Shown one piece after another: positions 17,415 to 26,965 of a DNA stretch of 64,000 bases. The notes below the pieces were generated by a model that saw only the letters and a list, made by a program, of their open reading frames with translations, did no database searches and had not been told where the DNA came from. The stretch is from Acinetobacter pecorum (GTDB taxonomy: Bacteria; Pseudomonadota; Gammaproteobacteria; Pseudomonadales; Moraxellaceae): positions 60,653 to 124,652 of the forward strand of contig NZ_JACSPT010000010.1 in the NCBI RefSeq assembly GCF_014837015.1. Direction: 5' to 3'. The position numbers and the translations under genes were made by a program. Numbering within the stretch: the stretch's first letter is position 1; every line of letters begins with the position of its first letter.

Positions 17415-19982
17415 TTACTTTTTTTTCCGCTTCGCACGTTTCTTGGCTTGTTCAGCCGCAACTGCATCCAGGGCTTCTTTAAGTTCTTCATCGGTAAAGG
17501 CGGTAATGTGATGCAGCATCTGCAATTTCACTTCGTCCAATACCAGATCGGCATATTTCGCTACATTGGCCAGCTGTTCATCAAAGACAATCGCATTGTC
17601 TTCATTGGTGCACAGATAACCTTTCTGGGTTAATACTTTAATAAAGCTCTGGAACAGGGCTTTATCGAAGAACTCAGGCGAATTGAACTCATACAATACA
17701 GACAGACGCTGACCAACCAGATAGCTCAGCTCTTCCACCTGGCGAGTCGAAATATTGCCTGAACCACGTTGGGTAATCAGTGCCAAAGTCATGTAATAAC
17801 GTTCCAGACTTTGGGTCACTGGGGCAGCCAGAACTTCGAGCTGATGATGCGCTTCAGTATTCGGTGCAGGTGCAATCAGGTTTTCGCCATCTTGCGTGAT
17901 CAGTTTTGAAGAAATCAGGTTGTCAATATGGGCATTGACCTGATCCTGAATCTCATCTTCATGCCATTTTAAAAATAGCTCAGCTTTGAGGAAAGGATAT
18001 AGGGTGCTGCTGATATTGACCACATCATGACGGCGGATGGTGCCGTTATGTTCAGTCAGGGCTGCAATCAGGGATGGCAATATAAAAGTATGCACAATAT
18101 TATTACGGAAATAGGTCAGCAGAACCGCCTGATTATCTTCAATCGCAATAATATCGCCCAGTACATGCTTCACCCGTTTGATCAGTTTCAGCTTCATCGC
18201 ATAGGCAATTATTTCTTTGCCTGACAGCGGTGTAACCTGCATGCGTTCATCATAAGGCAGAGCGGTGAGCAAGGTGCGATAAGTATCCAGCTGTTTGATA
18301 CAGATTTCTTCATCCAGCGTATGTTTTGGCGTGGCCAGCAAGATTAAAGATAATAACGATACCGGATTGATCACGACTGCACTGTTAATATTTTCCAGAA
18401 TAGCCTGTGCAGAGCTATTCACCGCGTCAGAAACCGCTTGTGGAACCGGATCATCGTTCTTTTCGATCTTGATATTTTCTGCACCATGCTGTTTCAGGAT
18501 ATCATCCAGAAATACCGGTTTACCGAAGTTCAGGTGCACCTTGCCAAAAATGCGTTCAATCTTGCGCAGGGTTTTCAAAATACCAAAAATAGACTCGGCT
18601 TCTTTTGGCTTACCACTCATTTCACCGACATAGGTACCACCTTCCATTAGGCGTTCATAGCCGATATAGGTCGGTACAAATACAATCGGTTTGGACTTGC
18701 CACGTAAATGACCATGCACGGTCATTGCCAGCATCCCGGTTTTTGGCGGTAGCAAACGACCGGTACGTGAACGGCCACCTTCAATAAAGTATTCTAGCGG
18801 GGTATTACGTGACAGGACGCTATACAGATATTCCTTAAAGACCGTGGTATAGAGCGCGTTGCCGCGGAAGGTACGGCGAATAAAGAAAGCACCGCCACCG
18901 CGTAAAATCTGGCCGACAAAAGGCATATTCAGGTTATCGCCCGCTGCGATGTAAGGCACCATCAAACCACGGCGATAGATCACATAAGACAATAACAGAT
19001 AGTCAATATGACTGCGGTGACAGGGGGTATAGACAATTTCATAATCCTTGGCCAGTTCACGCACGGTACTGAAATTATGGACTTCCACGCCGTCATAAAG
19101 CTGGGTCCATAAGCGGGTCAGGGCTTTGTCGGCAAAACGTACGGTAGAATGAGAATAATCGGAAACGATTTCGTTCAGATAACCGATGGCACGACGTTCG
19201 GATTCCAGCATCGAGGTTTTACTACGGATACTGTCATTGCGAATCGCCGCCTGTACATCTGGTGACTTGATCAGACCATGCATCACATTACGGCGGTCGG
19301 ACAGATCCGGCCCGAGAATGACTTCACGCTGACCATCTAGATAATCATTTAAAGTGCTGACAATATAGGTTGCCGGCGCGGAATTTGGATGCGTCTCTTT
19401 GGCAAAGTTAATCAATGCGCGTAAAGACTGCGGTTCATGGAACTCTAAATAAGACTGGCGACCATGCAGGCCGATATTGACCAGTTGCTTGACCCGGCTC
19501 GGTGTAGACCAGGTATCGGTAAACAGCAGCTTAAACCAGGAATCTTCTTTTTCAGGCTCGCGTCCCCAAAGTACTGTTACCGGAACCAGTTCGACATCCA
19601 GCTCAGGATGCTGTTCCAGAACCTCAATCAGGCGTAACAGACGTGGCGGAAAAGCATGCGGGGGAGAACTCAACAGGTTGTTTTCATCATGATGCTGCAA
19701 AAACAGCAACGATGCTTTTTCCTTGTGGTTACCCAGTTGCATGGGATCAAGTGCAGCCGGTAATTTTAAACGGCGCGTTTCTGCATCGACCACGAGGGCA
19801 TTACTACGTGAATGGTTCTGTAAAACGTAGCAGACCAGCTTTTGCGATTCTGCTGTAGTCTGATCAGATTCAGGTGCTGTCACTTCACTTGGTACTTCCC
19901 CAAGAACATGAGGGGTAACCACAAGATCAAGTAACTTACTTGAAAGCTTGCGATACATTTGACCAAAGCCATTCTTGGACAT
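17415..19982 (-). CDS. plsB: Glycerol-3-phosphate 1-O-acyltransferase
   Basis: Transfers a fatty acyl group from acyl-CoA or acyl-ACP to sn-glycerol-3-phosphate, the first step of phospholipid synthesis at the inner membrane. The 855-residue product has the acyltransferase motif HRSHID (H322 to D327, HX4D), a downstream FIEGGRSRTGR block and a PIVFVPTYIGYERLMEGG segment, all typical of PlsB. The C-terminus is lysine and arginine rich. Length is close to E. coli PlsB (807), slightly longer. It stands alone with its own terminator. Confidence 0.95.
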   Translation of the reverse strand: MSKNGFGQMYRKLSSKLLDLVVTPHVLGEVPSEVTAPESDQTTAESQKLVCYVLQNHSRSNALVVDAETRRLKLPAALDPMQLGNHKEKASLLFLQHHDENNLLSSPPHAFPPRLLRLIEVLEQHPELDVELVPVTVLWGREPEKEDSWFKLLFTDTWSTPSRVKQLVNIGLHGRQSYLEFHEPQSLRALINFAKETHPNSAPATYIVSTLNDYLDGQREVILGPDLSDRRNVMHGLIKSPDVQAAIRNDSIRSKTSMLESERRAIGYLNEIVSDYSHSTVRFADKALTRLWTQLYDGVEVHNFSTVRELAKDYEIVYTPCHRSHIDYLLLSYVIYRRGLMVPYIAAGDNLNMPFVGQILRGGGAFFIRRTFRGNALYTTVFKEYLYSVLSRNTPLEYFIEGGRSRTGRLLPPKTGMLAMTVHGHLRGKSKPIVFVPTYIGYERLMEGGTYVGEMSGKPKEAESIFGILKTLRKIERIFGKVHLNFGKPVFLDDILKQHGAENIKIEKNDDPVPQAVSDAVNSSAQAILENINSAVVINPVSLLSLILLATPKHTLDEEICIKQLDTYRTLLTALPYDERMQVTPLSGKEIIAYAMKLKLIKRVKHVLGDIIAIEDNQAVLLTYFRNNIVHTFILPSLIAALTEHNGTIRRHDVVNISSTLYPFLKAELFLKWHEDEIQDQVNAHIDNLISSKLITQDGENLIAPAPNTEAHHQLEVLAAPVTQSLERYYMTLALITQRGSGNISTRQVEELSYLVGQRLSVLYEFNSPEFFDKALFQSFIKVLTQKGYLCTNEDNAIVFDEQLANVAKYADLVLDEVKLQMLHHITAFTDEELKEALDAVAAEQAKKRAKRKKK

Positions 19983-20265
19983 AGCTGCTCCTAATTTTAC
20001 TGACCAAAACCACAGGGCTTCTGAGGGGATTTATTTTGCGGGTTTCTAAGATGAAACGATATATCTTTTTTTAACAACTTCAACAGAAGTAGTTCAATTT
20101 TAGCGTGAAAGTAGATGCTTTTCCTAGTGACTTATGACATGAGTATGACAGAACAGTCATGCAATCTTTAGAGTTTCAGTCTGATTTTGTGGCAGAATAT
20201 TCCAGATCAATTGTTTAAATCTGTTTTTCCATTTTGGGATATCTCCAATATTACGTAGGTTACTT

Positions 20266-21138
20266 ATGAATGCCTTAACACAGGAACTGGTCGAGCTGCT
20301 CAGCTTAGAAAAGTTAGAAGAAAACATTTTCCGGGGAATCAGCCGGAATCTGGTGGGCAAGCGTGTGTTCGGTGGACAGGTTTTAGGGCAGGCATTACGC
20401 GCCGCATCTTATACCACAGACCGTCCGGCTCACTCATTACATGCCTATTTTTTGTTTGGCGGAGATGTCAACGCACCGATTATCTATGAAGTAGACCGTA
20501 TCCGTGACGGCAAGAGCTTTGTCAGCCGTCAAGTACGTGCCATTCAGCATGGCCGTACCATTTTTATGTGTATGGTGTCTTTCGCTCCACAGGAAGAAGG
20601 TCTGAACTATCAGATTTCAGAGCCCGAGTATCCACCGGCAGAAAGCCTGAAAAATGAAGCAGAACTTACCCGGCAGATTATCGAGTTTATTCCGGAAAAT
20701 GTACGGGCCACCTTTACACGTGATCGTCATGTCGAGATTCGTCCGGTCAATCCGCAGAATCCGTTCCAGCCGCAACCTGAAGCACCTTCTTATGCGCACT
20801 ATATCCGTACCCACGGCCAGATTGCCACAGAGGTGGATGATATTTCCCTGCATCAGGCCATCGCCGCTTTCTATTCTGACTTTACTCTGATGACGACTGC
20901 ACTGCGCCCCCATGGTCTGAGTTATCTTTCACCAAGTTTGCAATGTGCCAGTATTGACCATGCCATGTACTTCCATAGACCGTTTCGGGTGGATGAATGG
21001 ATGCTATATGATATGGATGCGACTCAAAGTGCCAGTTCACGTGGCCTGAACTTTGGCCGGATGTGGCAAAATGGCGAACTGGTCTGTAGTACGACTCAGG
21101 AAGGCCTGATCCGTTTGCGTGAAATCGAAACACAATAA
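20266..21138 (+). CDS. tesB: Acyl-CoA thioesterase II
   Basis: Hydrolyses medium and long acyl-CoA to free fatty acid and CoA. The 290-residue product has the double-hotdog layout. The three residues that form the E. coli TesB site are visible: Asp in SIDHAMYFHRPF, Thr in the DATQSASS segment and Gln in TTQEG. Length matches E. coli TesB (286). It is divergent from plsB, which links acyl-CoA use and release. A hairpin with a long T-run follows. Confidence 0.93.
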   Translation: MNALTQELVELLSLEKLEENIFRGISRNLVGKRVFGGQVLGQALRAASYTTDRPAHSLHAYFLFGGDVNAPIIYEVDRIRDGKSFVSRQVRAIQHGRTIFMCMVSFAPQEEGLNYQISEPEYPPAESLKNEAELTRQIIEFIPENVRATFTRDRHVEIRPVNPQNPFQPQPEAPSYAHYIRTHGQIATEVDDISLHQAIAAFYSDFTLMTTALRPHGLSYLSPSLQCASIDHAMYFHRPFRVDEWMLYDMDATQSASSRGLNFGRMWQNGELVCSTTQEGLIRLREIETQ

Positions 21139-21160
21139 TGGTTATTCTTGTTCAACAAAC

Positions 21161-21190
21161 CGAATGTTCAGATTCGTTTTTTTTTGTTTT
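21161..21190 (+). terminator. Probable terminator after tesB
   Basis: CGAAT, loop GTTCAG, ATTCG, followed by a long T-run. The stem is short, but the T-tract is strong. Confidence 0.6.
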
Positions 21191-21305
21191 TTTAAGTAGC
21201 ATATAAATGGCTATTTAATGTCATGTTTTCATGACCTGTTTATAAAATACTACTCGATTCTATAGAACACGCATGGCATAGTGCGGCTTAAGATCAATAT
21301 TAAAA

Positions 21306-22565
21306 ATGCATGAAAAGATGAGTTTAAATACGCAAATTTTAATTGCCGCCGTACTGGGGGTGCTGTTTGGATTCCTGCTGACGACATTTCCACAAAGCAC
21401 GTTTTTTGATATCGGCCTGTACGGGGTTGGAATTGCCAGCAGTCTTTTCATTGGGCTGCTTAAAATGATTTTGATCCCTCTTATTTTTACTTCAATCGTG
21501 GTCGGGGTGTCGAATCTGCAGGCCGGTGGACAGTTGAGTCGAACCTGGAAAATCACCCTGATGTGCTGTGTGACAACCACTTCATTGGCGCTCATTTTAG
21601 GTCTGACCTGTGCCCATCTGTTTAATGTCGGTAAGGGTGTTGATGTACTGATGTTCCAGGATGCCATGGCGCAACATCAAACACCGGATACCCTGACACC
21701 TTCATCTTTCTTTACCAATTTTATTCAGAATACCCTGATCAATCCGTTCAAAGCTTTTGCGGATGGCAACGTTTTGGCAGTGGTGATTTTCGCCTTGTTT
21801 ATCGGTGTGGCGCTAGTGGCAGGTGGAGACAGCTTCCGTACCGTACGCAAACTGAGTCTCCAGTTTTTTGACATCATGATGTTGATGATTGGCTGGATCA
21901 TGAAATTGGCACCGCTCGGAATTTTTGCACTACTTGCCAAGCTGATCGCTACTGAAGATATTTCTGTACTGAGTCGTCTGGCTGAATTTGCTGCAGTGGT
22001 CACAGGTACCACAGTTTTCCATGGTCTTGTGGTCTTGCCTCTATTGCTGTGGGTTTTCGGCAAGATGGATCCCATCACGTTCTTTAAGGGTACTAGAGCC
22101 GCCCTGATTACTGCATTTGCCACCAGTTCCAGTTCGGCTACCATGCCCTTGTCGATGAAATGCGCACAGGAAAATTTAGGGGTACGGCCCCAGACTGCAG
22201 GTTTTGTGATTCCACTGGGTACCCAGTTAAATATGGATGGCACGGCACTCTATGAAGCGGCAGCAGCCTTGTTTATCGCCAACTTAATGGGGCTGGATCT
22301 CAGTCTGGGACAGCAGTTGGTGGTCTGTGCCACGGCGATGATTGCATCCTTGGGTGCGCCGGGAATTCCGAGTGCCGGTATGGTGACCATGATCATGGTC
22401 TTGCAGTCGGTCGGTTTGCCTGCCGAGGCGATAGCCATTTTGTTACCGATCGACCGCTTGCTCGATACTGTACGCACAGTCGTGAATGTTCAGGGTGATA
22501 TGATGATCAGTGTCGTGGTGGATCGATATACACGTGAACCCGATCTTCAAGCAGCAGACTGCTAA
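21306..22565 (+). CDS. Dicarboxylate/amino acid:cation symporter (DAACS family)
   Basis: Sodium- or proton-coupled uptake of C4-dicarboxylates or glutamate/aspartate across the inner membrane. The 419-residue protein has about eight hydrophobic segments, the serine-rich ATSSSSATMPLSM hairpin loop, NMDGTALYEAAAALFIAN and the second hairpin GAPGIPSAGMV. These are family hallmarks, but I cannot tell glutamate (GltP) from dicarboxylate specificity. Starts at 21306 and 21318 are both possible. A terminator hairpin follows. Confidence 0.9.
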   Translation: MHEKMSLNTQILIAAVLGVLFGFLLTTFPQSTFFDIGLYGVGIASSLFIGLLKMILIPLIFTSIVVGVSNLQAGGQLSRTWKITLMCCVTTTSLALILGLTCAHLFNVGKGVDVLMFQDAMAQHQTPDTLTPSSFFTNFIQNTLINPFKAFADGNVLAVVIFALFIGVALVAGGDSFRTVRKLSLQFFDIMMLMIGWIMKLAPLGIFALLAKLIATEDISVLSRLAEFAAVVTGTTVFHGLVVLPLLLWVFGKMDPITFFKGTRAALITAFATSSSSATMPLSMKCAQENLGVRPQTAGFVIPLGTQLNMDGTALYEAAAALFIANLMGLDLSLGQQLVVCATAMIASLGAPGIPSAGMVTMIMVLQSVGLPAEAIAILLPIDRLLDTVRTVVNVQGDMMISVVVDRYTREPDLQAADC

Positions 22566-22581
22566 AGCATTTAAAAATAAA

Positions 22582-22609
22582 AAAAAGCAGGCCATTGGTC
22601 TGCTTTTTA
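22582..22609 (+). terminator. Terminator after the DAACS symporter
   Basis: AAAAAGCAGGCC, loop ATT, GGTCTGCTTTTT, with a T-run. Confidence 0.8.
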
Positions 22610-22662
22610 TAAGGGAAGTTTTAATAAATCAAGAATGATCCCAGACAATTCTGATGAGATGG

Positions 22663-23613
22663 TTAATCTTCAGAATGCTTGTTCTGATTCAGTTCATCTG
22701 CTGCTTTAAGCTCAGATGGATCCTGCTCAAGCAGTTCAAGCGGCTCTTCAGCTTCATTTAAAGCATGCATCGATACTTCAGCAACATGCTCCAAATCAGA
22801 TTCACTAAGCTCGAGTTCTTCAAGGGGTTCATCCGATTCATTGAAATCATGGATTGATGCTTCCGGAATGCTGTCCAGATCATATTGAGAGGCTTGATCT
22901 AAAGTAAAGTTCAAACGGCCACCCATGACGCTGGCCAGTTCTTCCAGACCCTGTTTATTCATTGATGAGAACAGTTGAATCGAGAAATCCAGCTTCATCT
23001 TTTTCAATGCCGCTTTGACTTCCTGCAAGGCTTTGGATGCAGGACCACGATTCAGTTTATCTGACTTGGTTAACAAGACATGTACGAACAACTGGCGGGA
23101 ATAGGCCCATTCCAGCATCATCACATCGAAGTGTTGCAGTGGATGGCGAATGTCCATCAGCAGCACCAGGCCTTGTAAACTCTGGCGATGAATCAGGTAA
23201 TTTTCCAGTTCTTTTTGCCAGACCAGTTTCATTTTTTCAGGTACAGCTGCATAACCATAACCGGGTAAGTCGACCAGACGCTGATCTGGATTGCCCAGGC
23301 TAAAAAAATTGATCATCTGGGTGCGGCCAGGTTTTTTGGATGCGCGTGCCAACTGTTTCTGGTTGGTCAGGGCATTAATCGCACTGGATTTCCCTGCATT
23401 CGAGCGACCAGCAAAAGCAATTTCATAGCCAGTATCTTCTACACAAAGACTAAGTTTGGGCGCACTCATTAAAAATTCGGCTTTACGTAGCCAGTTGAGT
23501 GAGCGCACAGCATATTCAGTAATGGCAGAATCAACTTTTTTCTCGTAGCTGATCTTTTGCTTAGGCGCATGAGCTGTCTTACTGTTTTTGGATTTTCCTC
23601 TGCTGTGGTGCAT
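22663..23613 (-). CDS. engB: Ribosome-biogenesis GTPase EngB/YihA with extra tails
   Basis: Essential GTPase for 50S assembly. G motifs are intact: GRSNAGKSS (G1), DLPGYG (G3), TKSDK (G4) and SSMNKQG (G5). The 316-residue protein is about 100 longer than E. coli YihA (210). It has about 36 extra N-terminal residues, rich in K, S and H, and about 70 acidic residues at the C-terminus. The acidic tail contains two related units (ASIHDFNESDEPLEELEL and VSMHALNEAEEPLELLEQ), an internal duplication. The tail role is unknown. Confidence 0.93.
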   Translation of the reverse strand: MHHSRGKSKNSKTAHAPKQKISYEKKVDSAITEYAVRSLNWLRKAEFLMSAPKLSLCVEDTGYEIAFAGRSNAGKSSAINALTNQKQLARASKKPGRTQMINFFSLGNPDQRLVDLPGYGYAAVPEKMKLVWQKELENYLIHRQSLQGLVLLMDIRHPLQHFDVMMLEWAYSRQLFVHVLLTKSDKLNRGPASKALQEVKAALKKMKLDFSIQLFSSMNKQGLEELASVMGGRLNFTLDQASQYDLDSIPEASIHDFNESDEPLEELELSESDLEHVAEVSMHALNEAEEPLELLEQDPSELKAADELNQNKHSED

Positions 23614-23718
23614 AACTCAACTTCAATAAATGATCTACAAAGAAGCATTATAAAGGAAGTCGCACAGGCAAGCGAACATTGCCGCAAGAATAACTCATAA
23701 GATGTGAACTGAAAGACT

Positions 23719-24159
23719 TTAAAGATTAATCAGGCCGATCGGGGACTTTGAACTAAAGCGTGCATCTTTGGGTAGAACAACATCTTGAAGCGTATATTGA
23801 TCCAGACTGTGATAAAACTGATCGACTGCAGTATCTAAAATACCTTTCAAACCGCAAGTTGGACGTAATACGCAGGGGGGATTATTGCATTCCACCACAT
23901 TGCTGTCGTGTTGCAGAATCCGCACAATCTGTCCTAGTTGAAGGTTCAGGCTGGCTGGATTTAAACGTATGCCACCCCCTTTACCACGGGTAGTAATCAG
24001 CCAGTCCTGTTTTGCCATAAAGTGCACGATTTTCATGGCATGGTTTTGCGAAACCTGTAGGCGCTCGGCTAGTTCTGCAATGGTATAGGGGAAGTCACGT
24101 GGCTGTGCGACATACATCAGGATTCGAAGCGCATAGTCAGTGAATTTATTGAGTTGCAT
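23719..24159 (-). CDS. nsrR: Rrf2-family nitric-oxide-sensing repressor NsrR
   Basis: Iron-sulfur repressor that leaves DNA when nitric oxide attacks its cluster. The 146-residue protein has an N-terminal winged helix and three cysteines at C91, C96 and C102, the same positions as in E. coli NsrR. The NsrR reading is strengthened by a near-consensus NsrR operator in front of the neighbouring flavohaemoglobin-like gene (25044-25066). It lies 97 bases downstream of that gene on the same strand, beyond a terminator hairpin. Confidence 0.9.
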   Translation of the reverse strand: MQLNKFTDYALRILMYVAQPRDFPYTIAELAERLQVSQNHAMKIVHFMAKQDWLITTRGKGGGIRLNPASLNLQLGQIVRILQHDSNVVECNNPPCVLRPTCGLKGILDTAVDQFYHSLDQYTLQDVVLPKDARFSSKSPIGLINL

Positions 24160-24195
24160 AAGTTCAACAGCTAGAAAATGAAAGAATTGAATGCT

Positions 24196-24219
24196 AAAAG
24201 CTCCACGAATGGAGCTTTT
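24196..24219 (-). terminator. Hairpin terminator between the globin gene and nsrR
   Basis: AAAAGCTCC, loop ACGAAT, GGAGCTTTT. A 9-bp stem 37 bases beyond the end of the globin gene. The T-run is short, so some read-through into nsrR is possible. Confidence 0.7.
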
Positions 24220-24256
24220 AATCAGGATCTGATGTTAGTCTAAACCGTTTTTGACA

Positions 24257-25018
24257 TTAAAGCTTGAGCGGGGCAGACACTTCGACGATATCACCCACCT
24301 GATAATGGTCAATCAGTGTTTGTGCCACTGAAAACGCGGTTGGGTTTTCTTCAGCTTTCACAGTAATCTGATATTGTCCACTTTGAGCCTGATCAAAGCT
24401 GAACTGCTGTGGCTGGCGAATGTTCTGTTCAGGCACCTGTACTCGTACTGAAATATGTTCACCTGCGTCCGCACTTGCAATCGCTGCACCATCTTTAGCT
24501 TTGAGTGTAAAGATTTTACCTGCATCCGTATCATTGACTGCTGCCACTTCAAATTCGCGCCAGCCGGCCCAGCCACCATTTTCAGAAGCTAGAGTGGCAT
24601 ATTTGGATTTTTCTACACCAATCAGGATGTCAGCCAGTTGCATATATGCTTCTTTCCAGGCTGCAATCAGCTCGGAGTCCATGGGTACATCTAAAACTTC
24701 GCTGATCGAATGTAACAGATTTTCACCGACAATCGCATATTGATCTGGCTGAATATCCAGACTGACATGTTTGGTGGTAATACGTTCGATGGCTTTGGCC
24801 AAAACACCCGGGTTGGTGATGTTCTCGGCATAGGCCAAGACTGCCGCAGCCAGGGCACGTGGTTGACGACCGGTACTTTGATGATCCATGTTGAAGGTGT
24901 TTTTCAACTCAGGATGGTTGTTCAGCATGCGGTTATAGAAATATGTAGTAAGTGCTACGCCGTTTTCACGTAAAACAGGAACAGTCGCTTGTACAAGTTC
25001 AATATGTTGTGGATTCAT
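24257..25018 (-). CDS. Shortened flavohaemoglobin-like protein (globin plus partial FAD domain)
   Basis: Resembles Hmp, the NO dioxygenase, but has only 253 residues against about 396. The globin part keeps the haem-pocket residues, offset by one from E. coli Hmp: Y28, Q52, proximal H84 and Y94, with E136 nearby. The FAD-barrel part is present, but its RxYSL flavin motif is degenerate (R201 then QPQQFSF), and the NAD-binding domain is absent: the frame stops at VSAPLKL, where Hmp continues AGDFF. No remainder is found downstream, where a terminator lies. A near-perfect NsrR operator precedes it. NO binding is likely; self-sufficient NO turnover is doubtful. Confidence 0.85.
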   Translation of the reverse strand: MNPQHIELVQATVPVLRENGVALTTYFYNRMLNNHPELKNTFNMDHQSTGRQPRALAAAVLAYAENITNPGVLAKAIERITTKHVSLDIQPDQYAIVGENLLHSISEVLDVPMDSELIAAWKEAYMQLADILIGVEKSKYATLASENGGWAGWREFEVAAVNDTDAGKIFTLKAKDGAAIASADAGEHISVRVQVPEQNIRQPQQFSFDQAQSGQYQITVKAEENPTAFSVAQTLIDHYQVGDIVEVSAPLKL

Positions 25019-25043
25019 GGGAGCTGTCTGCAGTTGTTTTTAA

Positions 25044-25066
25044 AAGATGTATTTAAATTACATCTT
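25044..25066 (-). promoter_or_regulatory. NsrR operator
   Basis: AAGATGTATTT, A, AATTACATCTT: a 23-base palindrome. It matches the E. coli NsrR consensus AAGATGYATTT-N-AAATRCATCTT with one mismatch and ends 26 bases before the globin-gene start. On the minus strand, TTGTAA followed 17 bases later by TAATTT could be the promoter; the -10 lies in the operator, as expected for repression. Confidence 0.88.
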
Positions 25067-25168
25067 TTAAAAAAGCTTTACAATAGTGTCACTCCATAAA
25101 ACCCTATAAAAATTATGGAATATAAAAATATTCCATAAGAAGTGTGATAATGATCGGAAAATAGAGGG

Positions 25169-25500
25169 TTATGTGCGCCTGAAAAGGGGGTTAAGTAAAC
25201 CTTGGATAATTTTCTGTTTCGTTCTTCTTCTGTCCAGACTATAGGCAGCACTTGTGGTCAACGTGCCGATAATATCTAAAGTTATTTCTCTACCTTGCTT
25301 GGCTGTATGTTCTTCAGCTTGTTGGGTTGTTTAGATGCCAGCATTAGCAAGCTCATTGCAGAAATCGGAAGGCGAATGGAGTGGTTTTTTTGCATCAGAT
25401 CTATCCCAGATCGGCACTGGCATGGGTACACCAATTCAAAAAACTCTCTGCCAATACTTTTAAACACGGGAGCTTTACGATACCGGTGGTGCCTGCAATC
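25169..25500 (-). pseudogene. Possible decayed gene remnant, unrecognised
   Basis: In the 580-base gap between the globin gene and the MetC-like gene, minus-strand frames show protein-like pieces that do not join. A 53-codon stretch (25169-25330, ending GLLNPLFRRT) is open without a start codon. The same frame reads on upstream past one stop (PLHSPSDFCNELANAGI). Another frame carries RPGLIAGTTGIVKLPCLKVL further upstream. This fits an old gene with stops and a frameshift. I do not recognise the family. Confidence 0.28.
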
Positions 25501-25599
25501 AAGCCAGGTCGCTGGGCAAATGATGATTACAGAACATCGTCGGTATCCTATCTGGAATAGTTTTAGCAATAACAGCTGATCTATCCATAGATCTTTCTA

Positions 25600-26826
25600 T
25601 TATTCATGTTTAAGTTTTTTCATTTGTTCCAAGGCGTGCTGGATATCCTGAATCAAGTCTTTCGGGTGTTCCAGACCAATACAGAATCGCACCAGTAAGC
25701 CGTCTTTTAGGTGGGAATGTTGCAGCACGCGCATGTCATTTAAGTTATATAACATGACCAGACTGACAGGACCACCCCAGCTAAAGCCAAGCTTGAACAG
25801 GCTTAAACTGTCACAGAAATTCCGGATATCCTGTATTGTGTATTTGCTGTCAAAGATTACACTGACCAGACCGGCACTATGCGCTTGCCTGCAAATTTCT
25901 TTCCAGTATGGATGGCCTGCGCTGTCAGAATCAGCAGGATGCAATACCTGTATAAGCTCAGTTTGCTGTTTAAGCCAGTCCAAAATAGTGAGACAACTTT
26001 GTGACTGATGTTCATAGCGCAGTTGCATAGACGCCAGACTGCGTTGTACCTGAGCCACATCATCCCCAGAAACACTAATGCCTTGAAGGGCATGCGCACG
26101 GAACAGTTGGTTATGCAAGACTTTATCTCGTGTGACCACTGAGCCCATCAGGATGTCGCCACCACCGCTTGGATATTTGGTCAGTGCATGTACCGTAATA
26201 TCTACACTTAAATGTTCATGACCAAAATCAAAGGCATTAAAAGCCAGACCTGCACCCCAGGTATTATCCAGTACAGTCACCATATTATGCGCCTGCGCCT
26301 TTTTCACCAAACCGGTCAAATCTGGGAATTCCAGGGTCACTGAGCCGGCAGCCTCGAGCCAGATCAGTTTGGCGTTATCTGTAGGCTGAAAAGTTTCAAT
26401 CTCTATCGGATTATAGACTTTAACCGTAATTCCATAACGCTTCTCCAGATTGCGTAAATGTTCCATGTTTGGGCCATAGATGTTGTCAGCTACCCAAACC
26501 TCATCCCCCTGGCTTAAAAAACAGGAATTCACCAGATTAATCGCAGATAAACCGCTCGGTGCGAGCAGATGATACAAGCCACCTTCGAGTTGGGCGATAT
26601 TGTCGCCAAGAGTAAACGTAGTGGGTGTGCCATGCGTGCCATAACTATAATCATACTCATCGCTCCAATGGCGATTAAACAGGGCATCGGTATTGTTAAA
26701 AATTATGGTCGATGCACGATAGAGGGGAGGCTGAATGCTCGAAATTAATTGAGGGGCCTTTCGTGGTGCATGAATCAGGCGAGTTTGAGAGTCTTGTTTC
26801 ACGTGAATGCGCTCAAATGTAATCAA
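25600..26826 (-). CDS. metC: MetC-like cystathionine beta-lyase / Cys-Met PLP enzyme
   Basis: PLP-dependent enzyme of the Cys/Met metabolism family. The 408-residue protein has D187 (VLDNTWGAG) and the PLP lysine K217 in HALTKYPSGGGD, with SGLSAI as the phosphate-binding loop; this pattern is closer to MetC (cystathionine to homocysteine) than to MetB or MetZ. Activity is inferred from the family; specificity among these lyases is hard to call by eye. It is divergent from a class I glutamine amidotransferase gene. Confidence 0.82.
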   Translation of the reverse strand: MITFERIHVKQDSQTRLIHAPRKAPQLISSIQPPLYRASTIIFNNTDALFNRHWSDEYDYSYGTHGTPTTFTLGDNIAQLEGGLYHLLAPSGLSAINLVNSCFLSQGDEVWVADNIYGPNMEHLRNLEKRYGITVKVYNPIEIETFQPTDNAKLIWLEAAGSVTLEFPDLTGLVKKAQAHNMVTVLDNTWGAGLAFNAFDFGHEHLSVDITVHALTKYPSGGGDILMGSVVTRDKVLHNQLFRAHALQGISVSGDDVAQVQRSLASMQLRYEHQSQSCLTILDWLKQQTELIQVLHPADSDSAGHPYWKEICRQAHSAGLVSVIFDSKYTIQDIRNFCDSLSLFKLGFSWGGPVSLVMLYNLNDMRVLQHSHLKDGLLVRFCIGLEHPKDLIQDIQHALEQMKKLKHE

Positions 26827-26965
26827 ATATTACTCTAGCTTAAGAGAATCTGTGACTCACTGCCAGTTACGTTATGAATTGTTTAAAAACAGCAGGGGTA
26901 GAAAAAACTTGGCTTCATTTTTGCAAAAGCTAAAGCCATATAGCTAAAAAAATAGGTTGAGGAGC

